From CAXTTV01 sp964247295 (GTDB lineage: Bacteria; Chloroflexota; Ktedonobacteria; Ktedonobacterales; Ktedonobacteraceae): a stretch of DNA of 5,320 nucleotides. The translations under genes were made by a program, and so were the position numbers. Shown one piece after another: positions 1 through 5,283 of the stretch; position 1 is the first letter of the stretch; the number at the start of each line of letters is the position of its first letter. The notes below the pieces were generated by a model, which saw only the letters and a program-made list of their open reading frames with translations, made no database searches and was not told where the DNA came from. The stretch is from positions 1 through 5,320 of the forward strand of contig CAXTTV010000267.1 in the NCBI GenBank assembly GCA_964247295.1. The letters are read 5' to 3'.

Positions 1-1821
1 ATGTGAGCCACCTGAGTTGCCCGCATAGCCGGTTGCCGCAATAGCGGACTGCACAGCGTCATCGGCGTTATTGGGGGGGAAGCCCGTCGTCATTGCCCCC
101 TCGAAGAATGAGCCGAAAGCCCGATTGCTGTTGTCGCCGCCGGTGCCCAGCATGATCGCACCTTCTTGCTGCCGCGGCTTATAGCCGCCGATAGTGGGTA
201 ACGACCCGTTGTACCAGGTCGTCAGGCCACTGGATTGTGCGTCGCCGCCCTTGAGGGCATAGGTCGTCTGCCCGTTGGTATTCAGCATGGCGGTGACGAA
301 GTTTTTGCCAGTGAGGCCAGTATTCGCCAGATTCGATCCGTTGCCGCCCTGGAACAGGCCGTTCTCCAGGTCGGCCTCTACCCACGGGCCACTGCCGGTG
401 CAGGGCGGGAAGAAGCACGTCGTGCTGACGTTCACCGCGTCCATGTGCCCGTTGCCGTTGTCGGAATTGTTGGTCTCACCGTTGCCGAAGTCGAAGCAGC
501 AGTCGTTGTTGACGTTGGTGCCGCTAGCCACCATGTACATCCCCTCGGGCTGGCCATTGGTCGCGACGTACTGGGTGCTGTTGTTCCGATAGCCGATCTT
601 AGGGGTGATGTTAACGCCATACGCCTTATGGCCATCGACCGTGATCGGCAGCGCGGTGGCATCGGCGGGACCGTCCGCACTGCCGGCCTGGCCGACTCCC
701 TCAACAGTCAGATCGTTTATGGCCGGGGACTGATCATAGATCTTGCTGATCGTGCAGGAAGTGTTGGCGCAGAAGGAGTCCTGCGCGTCGGCGTTGGCGT
801 ACCCACCAGGCGACTGCACGCCGATGTCAGCCGTCGCACGGTCTGAGCCGCGCTGTACCTGGTACAGCGGCCCATCGTAGTTGGCGTATATCGCGTGCGT
901 CGTAGCGTAGGCGGCCACGCACGGAGTTTCATAGAACGTGTAGCGGTCGCAGGACTTGCCGCCTGGGGTCGAGGGAGGCGTGATGCTGTTCACTGCGGCA
1001 GGCATCTCGATGGCCATGTCACGCGTGAAGTTTCCGGCGATCTGCAGTGCTGCGGCTGTTGACGCGGGCACCAGCGGCAAGTTGGCAAAAAAATCGAGGG
1101 TTCCCTTGATCTTTTGTAGGATAGCGGCCAGTTGGGTCTTCGCCCATGCTCTGATGTAGCGCTCCCAAATGCCGCTGCCTACTGCCGCTAAAAGCGTCAC
1201 GCCAATTGTTATCGCCCACTGCTTGGGGTCGTTCAGCGTACCAGAGGCCCCCTGTACGATAAGGCGAGCGATGAAGGTGCCAAGGGCTGAAGCCGCAGCT
1301 GTACATATTGTAGCGGCTGGGACCGAAAGGGAGCCAGCAGACGCGATGGACGCCGCGACACACCCTGCTCTGACGCCCCACACCACCAAGATGCCCACGA
1401 TTGGCGCGACGAAATTTACCCAAGTTGGTGTGTCGAGGGCATGGGCATCGCTGGCTGGTACAGTCACTGACACTCCAGTGCCGTCAGGAGTGACACTCAG
1501 CGTGCCGTCAAAGTCGCCCCACTGAGTCTGCTTCACGCTAATGCCAGGGGGAAGGGTCACATGGTCTGCCTGCAGTACCCGCTTGATCTTGTCGCTGAGC
1601 TTGCCGGGCAAGCGCTTGGTCTGATCAATTGACTGCTGGAGTTGAGATGCGGTCAGGCCTAGGCCGTTGCCCGGGTCAAAGGTTAACGTGATGGGGCTGT
1701 CGTCCGCATGGGCGGGCGTTGTGGGGATGACTGCGCCCGCGACCACCGTCAGGGACAGCAGCAGCGTCAACGCATGGAAACTCAATCGAACAAGCCAACC
1801 TATCCTAGTTTTTTTTCTCAT
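1..1821 (-). CDS. GH54 alpha-L-arabinofuranosidase, secreted, N-terminal 607 codons (3' end outside window)
   Basis: Removes terminal alpha-L-arabinofuranosyl residues from arabinan or arabinoxylan; GH54 is a retaining family. I read 607 codons with no stop, from ATG 1821-1819, with GGAG at 1831-1828 six bases upstream. Residues 1-39 form a signal peptide (MRKK, hydrophobic core, AHA before DDS). Residues 40-288 match no domain I know; hydrophobic stretches lie near 136-150, 155-189 and 202-219. From about 289 the protein follows the fungal AbfB catalytic domain: TPCVAA, GPLYQVQRGSD, IYDQS, GYRNN, GNGHM. By comparison with Aspergillus kawachii AbfB, Glu486 in DLENGLF is the nucleophile (Glu221 there) and Asp563 in GGDNSN the acid/base (Asp297). 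Cysteine pairs C291/C301, C351/C356 and vicinal C441-C442 are kept; C441 to E486 is 45 residues in both. The catalytic domain ends close to the window edge, so any CBM42 domain would lie outside. The gene is GC-richer than its flanks. Confidence 0.93.
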   Translation of the reverse strand, partial: MRKKTRIGWLVRLSFHALTLLLSLTVVAGAVIPTTPAHADDSPITLTFDPGNGLGLTASQLQQSIDQTKRLPGKLSDKIKRVLQADHVTLPPGISVKQTQWGDFDGTLSVTPDGTGVSVTVPASDAHALDTPTWVNFVAPIVGILVVWGVRAGCVAASIASAGSLSVPAATICTAAASALGTFIARLIVQGASGTLNDPKQWAITIGVTLLAAVGSGIWERYIRAWAKTQLAAILQKIKGTLDFFANLPLVPASTAAALQIAGNFTRDMAIEMPAAVNSITPPSTPGGKSCDRYTFYETPCVAAYATTHAIYANYDGPLYQVQRGSDRATADIGVQSPGGYANADAQDSFCANTSCTISKIYDQSPAINDLTVEGVGQAGSADGPADATALPITVDGHKAYGVNITPKIGYRNNSTQYVATNGQPEGMYMVASGTNVNNDCCFDFGNGETNNSDNGNGHMDAVNVSTTCFFPPCTGSGPWVEADLENGLFQGGNGSNLANTGLTGKNFVTAMLNTNGQTTYALKGGDAQSSGLTTWYNGSLPTIGGYKPRQQEGAIMLGTGGDNSNRAFGSFFEGAMTTGFPPNNADDAVQSAIAATGYAGNSGGSH

Positions 1822-1870
1822 TGCATTCTCCGTAGTGCTCTGTCAAACATCATTGCGTCCATCGTTAGCA

Positions 1871-1939
1871 GAACCTATGGACGCGGCTCTCATCTCGGCT
1901 TTCAGAGGGTGGAATGAAGATTGACAGATCCGTAGGTTC
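1871..1939. promoter_or_regulatory. Spaced inverted repeat upstream of the GH54 gene
   Basis: GAACCTATGG at 1871-1880 and CCGTAGGTTC at 1930-1939 are inverted copies with one mismatch in ten, separated by 49 bp. They sit 50-120 bp upstream of the GH54 start codon, where a sugar-responsive repressor or activator could bind. The function is inference only; a chance 9-of-10 match in AT/GC-balanced DNA is possible. Confidence 0.25.
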
Positions 1940-2043
1940 ATATTGTGCCGCGCCCAGCAACGAGAAGCCATCCCGCGCAATATTGGTTAACAAGAAATAA
2001 ATTTCTGCTGTGCGCTGCATCATTCCGATAATTTTGGCCTTAG

Positions 2044-2177
2044 TGAGGTGCCTACAAGATACATGTAAAAATCTATTGATGTACTGCAATTAAAGATGTT
2101 TAGGCGCAACTCCAAATCATTTATTAGAACAAGAGTCTGCTATGATAGATTTTTACACATAATTTGGGCACCCCTCA
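2044..2177. mobile_element. MITE-like element with ~33 bp imperfect terminal inverted repeats
   Basis: The left arm (2044-2076) and the reverse complement of the right arm (2145-2177) both begin TGAGG and end with the same 13 bp, TGTAAAAATCTAT. With small gaps about 27 of 31 aligned positions agree, including TGCC and CAA blocks between the ends. The arms enclose about 68 bp with no coding capacity. That makes a ~134 bp unit of the size and form of a miniature inverted-repeat transposable element or the fused ends of a deleted IS. I see no clear target-site duplication directly outside the arms and do not recognise the parent transposon family. A long RNA hairpin or a regulator site is the alternative. 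Confidence 0.5.
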
Positions 2178-2277
2178 AAATGAATGATACTTTTGAAAGT
2201 GTCTGAATTTGCACAAGAGTAGAAGTATTTCAGGCACTCTCTTGCCTACTACAAGGACAACAACGAGGTTCGTGTGC

Positions 2278-2294
2278 GCACCTGATGAAGGTGC
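2278..2294. other. Short perfect hairpin
   Basis: GCACCT and AGGTGC form a perfect 6 bp stem around a 5-base loop (GATGA), overlapping an 8 bp palindrome GTGCGCAC at 2274-2281. There is no U-tract directly after it on either strand, so it is a poor terminator. No function assigned. Confidence 0.25.
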
Positions 2295-2407
2295 AAAGAA
2301 TTTTTGCCACATAGAACGTTTTGGGCGTGTTCTACCTTTGAGTGGTGTCCGAAATCGTTAACGATCCCGAGATCTTTCTTCTCTAAATAATCTTTCATCC
2401 CTGAAAA

Positions 2408-2441
2408 CTATTGTACAAACAAAATATTGTTTTTGCAATAG
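2408..2441. promoter_or_regulatory. 34 bp AT-rich dyad, possible operator or weak terminator
   Basis: CTATTG at 2408-2413 pairs with CAATAG at 2436-2441. The stem continues inward through a G-T wobble, one A-T pair, one mismatch and then AAACAA/TTGTTT, leaving a 4-base AATA loop. That is about 14 pairs out of 15. The left arm also contains the perfect palindrome TTGTACAA (2411-2418). It lies downstream of the transposase relic on the minus strand, so it could be that gene's terminator, though only four T residues follow. Equally it could be a protein-binding site left over from a lost gene. Confidence 0.4.
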
Positions 2442-2466
2442 TACTTATTACTTGTCACTCTTTGTA

Positions 2467-2489
2467 TAGTTCTGTATACAATAGAACTA
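2467..2489. promoter_or_regulatory. Perfect 7 bp inverted repeat with TGTATACA core
   Basis: TAGTTCT (2467-2473) and AGAACTA (2483-2489) are perfect inverted copies around a 9-base spacer. The overlapping 8-mer TGTATACA (2473-2480) is itself a perfect palindrome. GntR-family operators often have a GTATAC centre, so an operator is a reasonable guess, but no regulator gene lies beside it in this window. Confidence 0.35.
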
Positions 2490-2532
2490 CTTATTGTAAA
2501 CGAGAATCTTCTTCAAATCCTACAGGATAGGC

Positions 2533-2550
2533 GCTATATAAGCTATATAA
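2533..2550. repeat. 9 bp tandem duplication GCTATATAA x2
   Basis: GCTATATAA occurs twice back to back, about 35 bp outside the stop codon of the transposase relic. The length matches target duplications produced by several IS families, and an immediate tandem copy could be the scar of a precise excision. Simple slippage would give the same result. No third copy is visible at the other side of the relic. Confidence 0.4.
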
Positions 2551-2582
2551 ATTTTTGTCTTTTTTATCCTTTGGTGTTTGCA

Positions 2583-3240
2583 CTATTCCAATATTAAAGG
2601 AAACGTCACAATAATAGACCGGGACGTGCGCAAAAAACACAATAATACTGTGAGTGCTGGGAGCGCGGGCACGTAATCAACAGGGCTTTCCCATTCTAGA
2701 CGAGAGCACACTGACCGGCGAGAAGCAATGAGAGCTTGATCGGGATGGGCATCGAAGAACCGAAGTTGTCGAGCGACATTGCGGACCCCAAGCCGATCCA
2801 TCAGAGAAAGAATTGTCATGTTGAGCCGTGTTAAGAGGGCGGGAACCGATCCGGTACGGGTTTGACACCGATCTTCCCCCAAGGTCACATCGCGTCTCCA
2901 GTGCAGTCGATTTTCAATGCGCCAATGCTGGTGGATCAGGTGAAGCATCTTGCCCGCTCCTATGTGCTGTACAGGCAGGTTACTGAGCCCATAGCTCACC
3001 CGCATACGAATCTGCCCGGTCCTGCTCACCAAGCCTATTCGCAGAAGGCGAAAGACCTAAAGGGTGCCCTGCCAGTCTTTGCGAAACCAGTCGTTCAAAT
3101 CGGGACTCCAGGTAATTTGGCGATATTCGATCCTGCCATGTCCTTTCTCCCAGCGGTTCCGCCTGTTCCCACTGATACTCATGAGGTGCGGCCCACTCAA
3201 ACAGATCAGCGATGTCCTCTCCACGCCAGGTCCGCGCACG
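2583..3240 (-). pseudogene. ISAs1-family transposase, truncated and interrupted
   Basis: Remnant of a DDE transposase of the ISAs1 (H-repeat) family. The C-terminal block HWRIENRLHWRRDVTLGED is diagnostic; the Glu of IEN (codon 2915-2913) is the conserved acidic residue near the end of the catalytic core. Three defects are visible. The N-terminal half, including the DGK-type first catalytic Asp region, is absent; similarity starts near 3220 at GEDIADLFEWAAPHEYQWEQAE. The reading frame shifts by one base around 3148-3157, passing from that segment to EKGHGRIEYRQITWSPDLNDW. A TAG codon at 3059-3057 then interrupts the frame before VFRLLR; family members usually have Gln near here, so a CAG-to-TAG change is likely. 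The frame continues to TAG at 2585-2583. No terminal repeats were identified. It cannot encode an active transposase. Frames between 3240 and 3432 stay open but are not recognised. Confidence 0.85.
2607..2647. repeat. 10 bp direct repeat CACAATAATA
   Basis: CACAATAATA occurs at 2607-2616 and again at 2638-2647, 31 bp apart, inside the last codons of the transposase relic. It may mark where the true transposase C-terminus was altered by a small duplication, or be chance. No function assigned. Confidence 0.3.
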
Positions 3241-3425
3241 GTACAAAGCTCCTTTGATTCTGTTCACTCTACCAGGACGCTTTTCGCTTTCTCCCCGACT
3301 GCTCCCGCTACTTCCTGTCCTCATTTCCATTGCTGAGAAAATACGTTGCTGCGACGACATGCTTCTACGCTTTCTAGGGCCGGTGCAATACCAGATCTCG
3401 TGGCTGCTCTTTCCCCGGCGGTAAA

Positions 3426-3751
3426 GTTTCAATCCTCCCCACCTACCTGGGCTTGAAACCTGGTATGACTACGAAGTACAGGATCATAAAATGTGATGTA
3501 GAGAAGGATGACGTTGCCTACTTGGGCTTGAAAATAAGGTTTTTGCTTTGCAAAGAATGAGCGATGCGTATTGAAAGGGAGAAGGCGACCCACCTGGGTT
3601 TGAGACTGACATAGGGGCTGGTACAGGTATGACTTCTTAAGACTCAATAGGAGGGAAGATAACCCTCATTTGAGCTTGCAAGGTCTCAACTTCGCCGCCT
3701 TTAGACCACGTTTGTATTAGGAGGACGATACGATCCATCCAGGGTTGAAAA
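3426..3751. repeat. Five degenerate repeats at ~73 bp period (CRISPR-like or eroded minisatellite)
   Basis: A GGGCTTGAAAC-like block recurs with its TTGA near 3453, 3528, 3600, 3676 and 3745, so spacings are 75, 72, 76 and 69 bp. Copies 1-3 share CCTACCTGGGCTTGAAAC with one to three changes each; copies 4 and 5 are weaker (TTTGAGCTTGCAAG, TCCAGGGTTGAAAA). Copies 2-5 also share a GAGGA-GATA-like block about 25 bp upstream, giving roughly 34-37 bp of repeat and 36-40 bp of less similar DNA. Copy 1 (3426-3459) starts GTTTCAA and ends TTGAAAC, the terminal dyad common in CRISPR repeats. Against a CRISPR: copies are strongly diverged, no cas gene is present, and copies 2 and 5 also share about 25 bp of following 'spacer' (TAAG-TTTTGCTTT). 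The array occupies an otherwise gene-free stretch of about 400 bp (3433-3846); short minus-strand frames across it merely translate the repeat. Confidence 0.5.
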
Positions 3752-3775
3752 ATAAGCTTTTGCTTTACAAGACAC

Positions 3776-3806
3776 AAAAAAAGATTCCCCGTAATGGGAA
3801 TCTTTT
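3776..3806 (-). terminator. Rho-independent terminator of the arsR-SRPBCC operon
   Basis: A perfect 11 bp stem, AAAAGATTCCC (3779-3789) with GGGAATCTTTT (3796-3806), closes a 6-base loop. Read on the minus strand it is followed by an unbroken T-run of seven (the A-run at 3776-3782). It begins about 40 bp after the SRPBCC stop codon, the right place to end that transcript. On the plus strand only four T follow, so action is mainly on the minus strand. Confidence 0.87.
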
Positions 3807-3846
3807 GAGATTGTAGCTTGCTCTCTATTAAACTATCCTGTTTCAC

Positions 3847-4350
3847 TTACTTTGTCTGCAACTCCTGTACATACCTCATTAAAGCGTCCCAGGTCATATT
3901 CGTGCCTTCCCTCATTCCCATCTTAATAGCGGTGCCCATATCTTCTGGATTGCTAAATTGAATGAGGGCGGTGACTCTAGTTTTCCCATTCTTCCCGTCC
4001 CTAAAAATGAGGGTGGTTGTGTTCTCTGGCAATCCCCCAACCGGGTTGGCGTCTTTGTCGGCAAAGGTGGAGGTGTAAACCAGCTTCTCCGGCGGCAAAA
4101 TCTCGCGGTAGACGCTGCGCGCCCAATGATCTACCCCTTCCGGCAAGCGCATGGCGTAGTGCCAGATCCCGCCGGACCGCAGATCTACGGTACACGCTGA
4201 GATAGTGAACGGCTTTGGAGCCCACCATTGTGTAAGATGCTCTGGCTGAGTGAATACCTGGAACATTAGATCTGGCGGCGCGGCAAATTCACGCTCGACG
4301 GTAAACTCTTTCTCTTCAGTGTTTTTTGTTAAGGCATTAAAATCATTCAT
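3847..4350 (-). CDS. SRPBCC family protein, AHSA1 (activator of Hsp90 ATPase homologue)-like domain
   Basis: Predicted cytoplasmic protein of 167 residues with a helix-grip fold of the AHSA1 branch of the START/SRPBCC superfamily, proteins with a deep hydrophobic cavity that binds small lipophilic ligands. The ligand is unknown. Visible signatures are FTVEREFAAPPDLMFQVFTQPEHLTQWWAP at about residues 16-45 (split: an opening strand, then the VFxxPEHLxQWW motif), DLRSGGIWHYAMRLPEG, VYREILPPEKLVYT and a C-terminal helix ending in TWDALMRYVQEL. It fills the usual family length, so it looks intact. I chose ATG 4350 because AGGAG at 4362-4358 is seven bases away; the alternative ATG at 4356 leaves only one base. 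Its start overlaps the end of the arsR-type gene by 8 bp, implying translational coupling. ArsR-AHSA1 pairs are widespread in bacteria. The operon ends at the 3776-3806 terminator. Confidence 0.93.
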   Translation of the reverse strand: MNDFNALTKNTEEKEFTVEREFAAPPDLMFQVFTQPEHLTQWWAPKPFTISACTVDLRSGGIWHYAMRLPEGVDHWARSVYREILPPEKLVYTSTFADKDANPVGGLPENTTTLIFRDGKNGKTRVTALIQFSNPEDMGTAIKMGMREGTNMTWDALMRYVQELQTK

Positions 4351-4693
4351 GATCATTCTCCTCTTTCAAAGCAGTCGGTTGCCCGGTGTCCTGTATCTGA
4401 TAAAGGTAATCATCCAGATTATCAAAGCGATCTTCCCAGAGGCGCTGAAACGAGTGTACCCAGCCCTCCAGTTCCTGAAACGGCTCTCGCCTCAGATGGT
4501 AAATCCTCCGGTTAGCCTGCGGCTGGACCTCCACTATCCCAGCCTCGCTTAACGCCTTAAGATGCTTTGACGCCTGTGGCTGCTGCATTCCCAGCCGCTC
4601 GGTGATCTCCCCTACCGTCAAAGGACCATCACGCAATAGCTCGACGATATGCAAGCGATTGGGTTCCATCAGAGCAGTCCAGAACGTTTTCAT
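4343..4693 (-). CDS. ArsR/SmtB-family winged-helix transcriptional repressor
   Basis: DNA-binding regulator of 116 residues. The winged helix is clear: MEPNRLHIVELLRDGPLTVGEI (split here by a turn at about residue 23), then the recognition helix QPQASKHLKALSEAG at about 38-52 and the wing VEVQPQANRRIYHL at about 54-67. A C-terminal helix rich in Trp, Glu and Arg (about 71-95) probably serves dimerisation. There is no cysteine anywhere, so the classical thiol metal sites of ArsR are absent; this fits the metal-independent ArsR group that partners AHSA1 proteins. I use ATG 4693 since homologues begin close to the ALxEPNR motif. Longer starts at ATG 4711 or TTG 4729 would lie inside the promoter. 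AGGAG precedes the ATG by only one base and the -10 box ends seven bases upstream, so the message may be nearly leaderless. The gene overlaps the SRPBCC gene by 8 bp and is probably self-repressed. Confidence 0.95.
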   Translation of the reverse strand: MKTFWTALMEPNRLHIVELLRDGPLTVGEITERLGMQQPQASKHLKALSEAGIVEVQPQANRRIYHLRREPFQELEGWVHSFQRLWEDRFDNLDDYLYQIQDTGQPTALKEENDHE

Positions 4694-4699
4694 ACTCCT

Positions 4700-4739
4700 A
4701 ATATACCTCATAAAGAATATTCTTGTCAAGGAATATTCT
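4700..4739 (-). promoter_or_regulatory. Promoter and probable ArsR operator
   Basis: On the minus strand TTGACA (4729-4724) and TATATT (4705-4700) are separated by 18 bp, a near-consensus sigma-70 type promoter. It is overlapped by a dyad: two copies of the palindrome GAATATTC at 4715-4722 and 4731-4738, 16 bp apart, with CTTGTCAAG (4722-4730) as a central palindrome. Repressor on this site would cover the -35 box, the usual ArsR autoregulation layout. Transcription would start at or next to the ATG at 4693. Binding by this ArsR is inference. Confidence 0.65.
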
Positions 4740-4748
4740 AAGAGAAAC

Positions 4749-4769
4749 AGCTATGGAGATACAATAGCT
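4749..4769. other. Weak hairpin between the NTF2-like and arsR genes
   Basis: AGCTAT (4749-4754) and ATAGCT (4764-4769) form a 6 bp stem with a 9-base loop in the 117 bp gap. No T-run follows, so it is at best a weak terminator for the NTF2-like gene; readthrough into arsR is possible. Confidence 0.25.
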
Positions 4770-4810
4770 CGCTGGTAGATGCTACAATTCAAAGAGGAGA
4801 AATAATGCCT

Positions 4811-5239
4811 TTATCGCTTGAAGAGGCGCGACAAAAACAAGAACATCCCCATGATCCCATGCGGCCCATACGGTTCGTATGCTTGCAGCCGGGTGATCAG
4901 CCCACCTGCCGTTTCAAAGACGAATACCTGCGGAAAATTCCGCTTCATTCCCCGCGTGATTACATGATGCGTCGCCATCTCGACTGCCGCGCGTTGCCCG
5001 TTCTCAGACTCAAAGTAGTTCACAGGAGTATAACCAAAGGCTTCCATTCCGCCCATCGCTTCTCGGAACCCTTTCTCGATCGCTGCTTTCCCTTGCATCT
5101 GTGACATCGGGAAGTGGGGATCAATCACGACTGCGTCCTCGGCGAAGACGCTCATCATCGCCTCCAGATCCTTGGCCTCAAGGGTGGCAAATGTGCGCGT
5201 GACAAGATCATATAAAGATGTATTTCTGTGCTCCGTCAT
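4811..5239 (-). CDS. Nuclear transport factor 2 (NTF2)/SnoaL-like family protein
   Basis: Small cytoplasmic protein of 142 residues with the cone-shaped alpha+beta barrel typical of the SnoaL-like/NTF2-like group. Some members are enzymes (polyketide cyclases, isomerases), others bind ligands; the sequence does not say which this is. Visible signs are the opening helix and first turn, FATLEAKDLEAMMSVFAEDAV (about residues 17-37, shown split by a Lys-Asp turn), then DPHFP (40-44), MQGKAAIEKGF (48-58) and the long strands VNYFESENGQRAAVEM and FVFETAGGLITRLQAYEPYGP. The last 14 residues are hydrophobic (GMFLFLSRLF), more so than usual. AAGGAA at 5253-5248, eight bases before ATG 5239, supports the start. 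It lies 117 bp upstream of the arsR gene on the same strand, which has its own promoter, so co-regulation is uncertain. Confidence 0.88.
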   Translation of the reverse strand: MTEHRNTSLYDLVTRTFATLEAKDLEAMMSVFAEDAVVIDPHFPMSQMQGKAAIEKGFREAMGGMEAFGYTPVNYFESENGQRAAVEMATHHVITRGMKRNFPQVFVFETAGGLITRLQAYEPYGPHGIMGMFLFLSRLFKR

Positions 5240-5255
5240 TGTTTTTTTTCCTTGT

Positions 5256-5283
5256 ATAATAGATAAGTCTCAATGTATGAAAA
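5256..5283 (-). promoter_or_regulatory. Candidate promoter of the NTF2-like gene
   Basis: Minus-strand TTTTCA (5283-5278) and TATTAT (5261-5256) with a 16 bp spacer stand 17 bp before the start codon. The -35 match is weak. The same bases contain a perfect TATAAT on the plus strand (5255-5260), so the direction of any promoter here is not settled. An imperfect inverted repeat AATCTT...AAGATT lies just upstream (about 5283-5318). Confidence 0.35.

Larger units (their letters stand above)
1822..2582. other. AT-rich intergenic stretch without a convincing gene
   Basis: About 760 bp between the GH54 start and the transposase relic. No reading frame here has a good start, RBS and recognisable protein. 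The GH54 promoter should lie in the left part, but I see no clean -35/-10 pair on the minus strand; a lone TTGACA about 24 bases before the ATG has no matching -10. Near 2215-2280 the plus strand reads in one frame like a short coding scrap (KYFRHSLAYYKDNN...), which may be a fossil of a lost gene, but I cannot assign it. The stretch also holds the MITE-like element, the dyads and the 9 bp tandem duplication listed separately. Confidence 0.6.

Noticed and set aside
235..846. Plus-strand open frame of 203 codons
   Set aside because: It is wholly antisense to the GH54 catalytic domain, has no RBS, and its Val/Ala/Gly/Arg-rich translation has no domain pattern. It is open only because the opposite gene is GC-biased.
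1019..1423. Minus-strand 134-codon frame starting at TTG
   Set aside because: It lies in a shifted frame inside the GH54 gene, whose own frame stays open through the region and encodes the hydrophobic extension.
1865..2089. Minus-strand frame of 74 codons upstream of the GH54 gene
   Set aside because: It has no clear RBS, runs through the left arm of the MITE-like element, and its product resembles nothing known.
2862..3336. Plus-strand frames of 131, 90 and 70 codons across 2862-3424
   Set aside because: They are antisense to the transposase relic, whose minus-strand reading shows clear ISAs1 motifs.
3426..3751. Calling a true CRISPR array
   Set aside because: The repeats are too diverged, copies 2 and 5 share intervening sequence, and no cas gene or leader is visible, so it is reported only as a repeat region.
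3429..3846. Minus-strand frames of 72 and 69 codons
   Set aside because: They merely translate the 73 bp-period repeats (recurring FQAQVG) and one crosses the terminator hairpin. No RBS supports them.
3958..4228. Alternative frames inside the SRPBCC gene on both strands
   Set aside because: They overlap a complete, well-supported AHSA1-like coding sequence and show no domain signal.
4805..5104. Plus-strand 99-codon frame with a good-looking AGAGGAG six bases before ATG
   Set aside because: It is fully antisense to the NTF2-like gene, which has family motifs. The product has no recognisable domain and no convincing plus-strand promoter is present. The RBS match is striking but probably chance.
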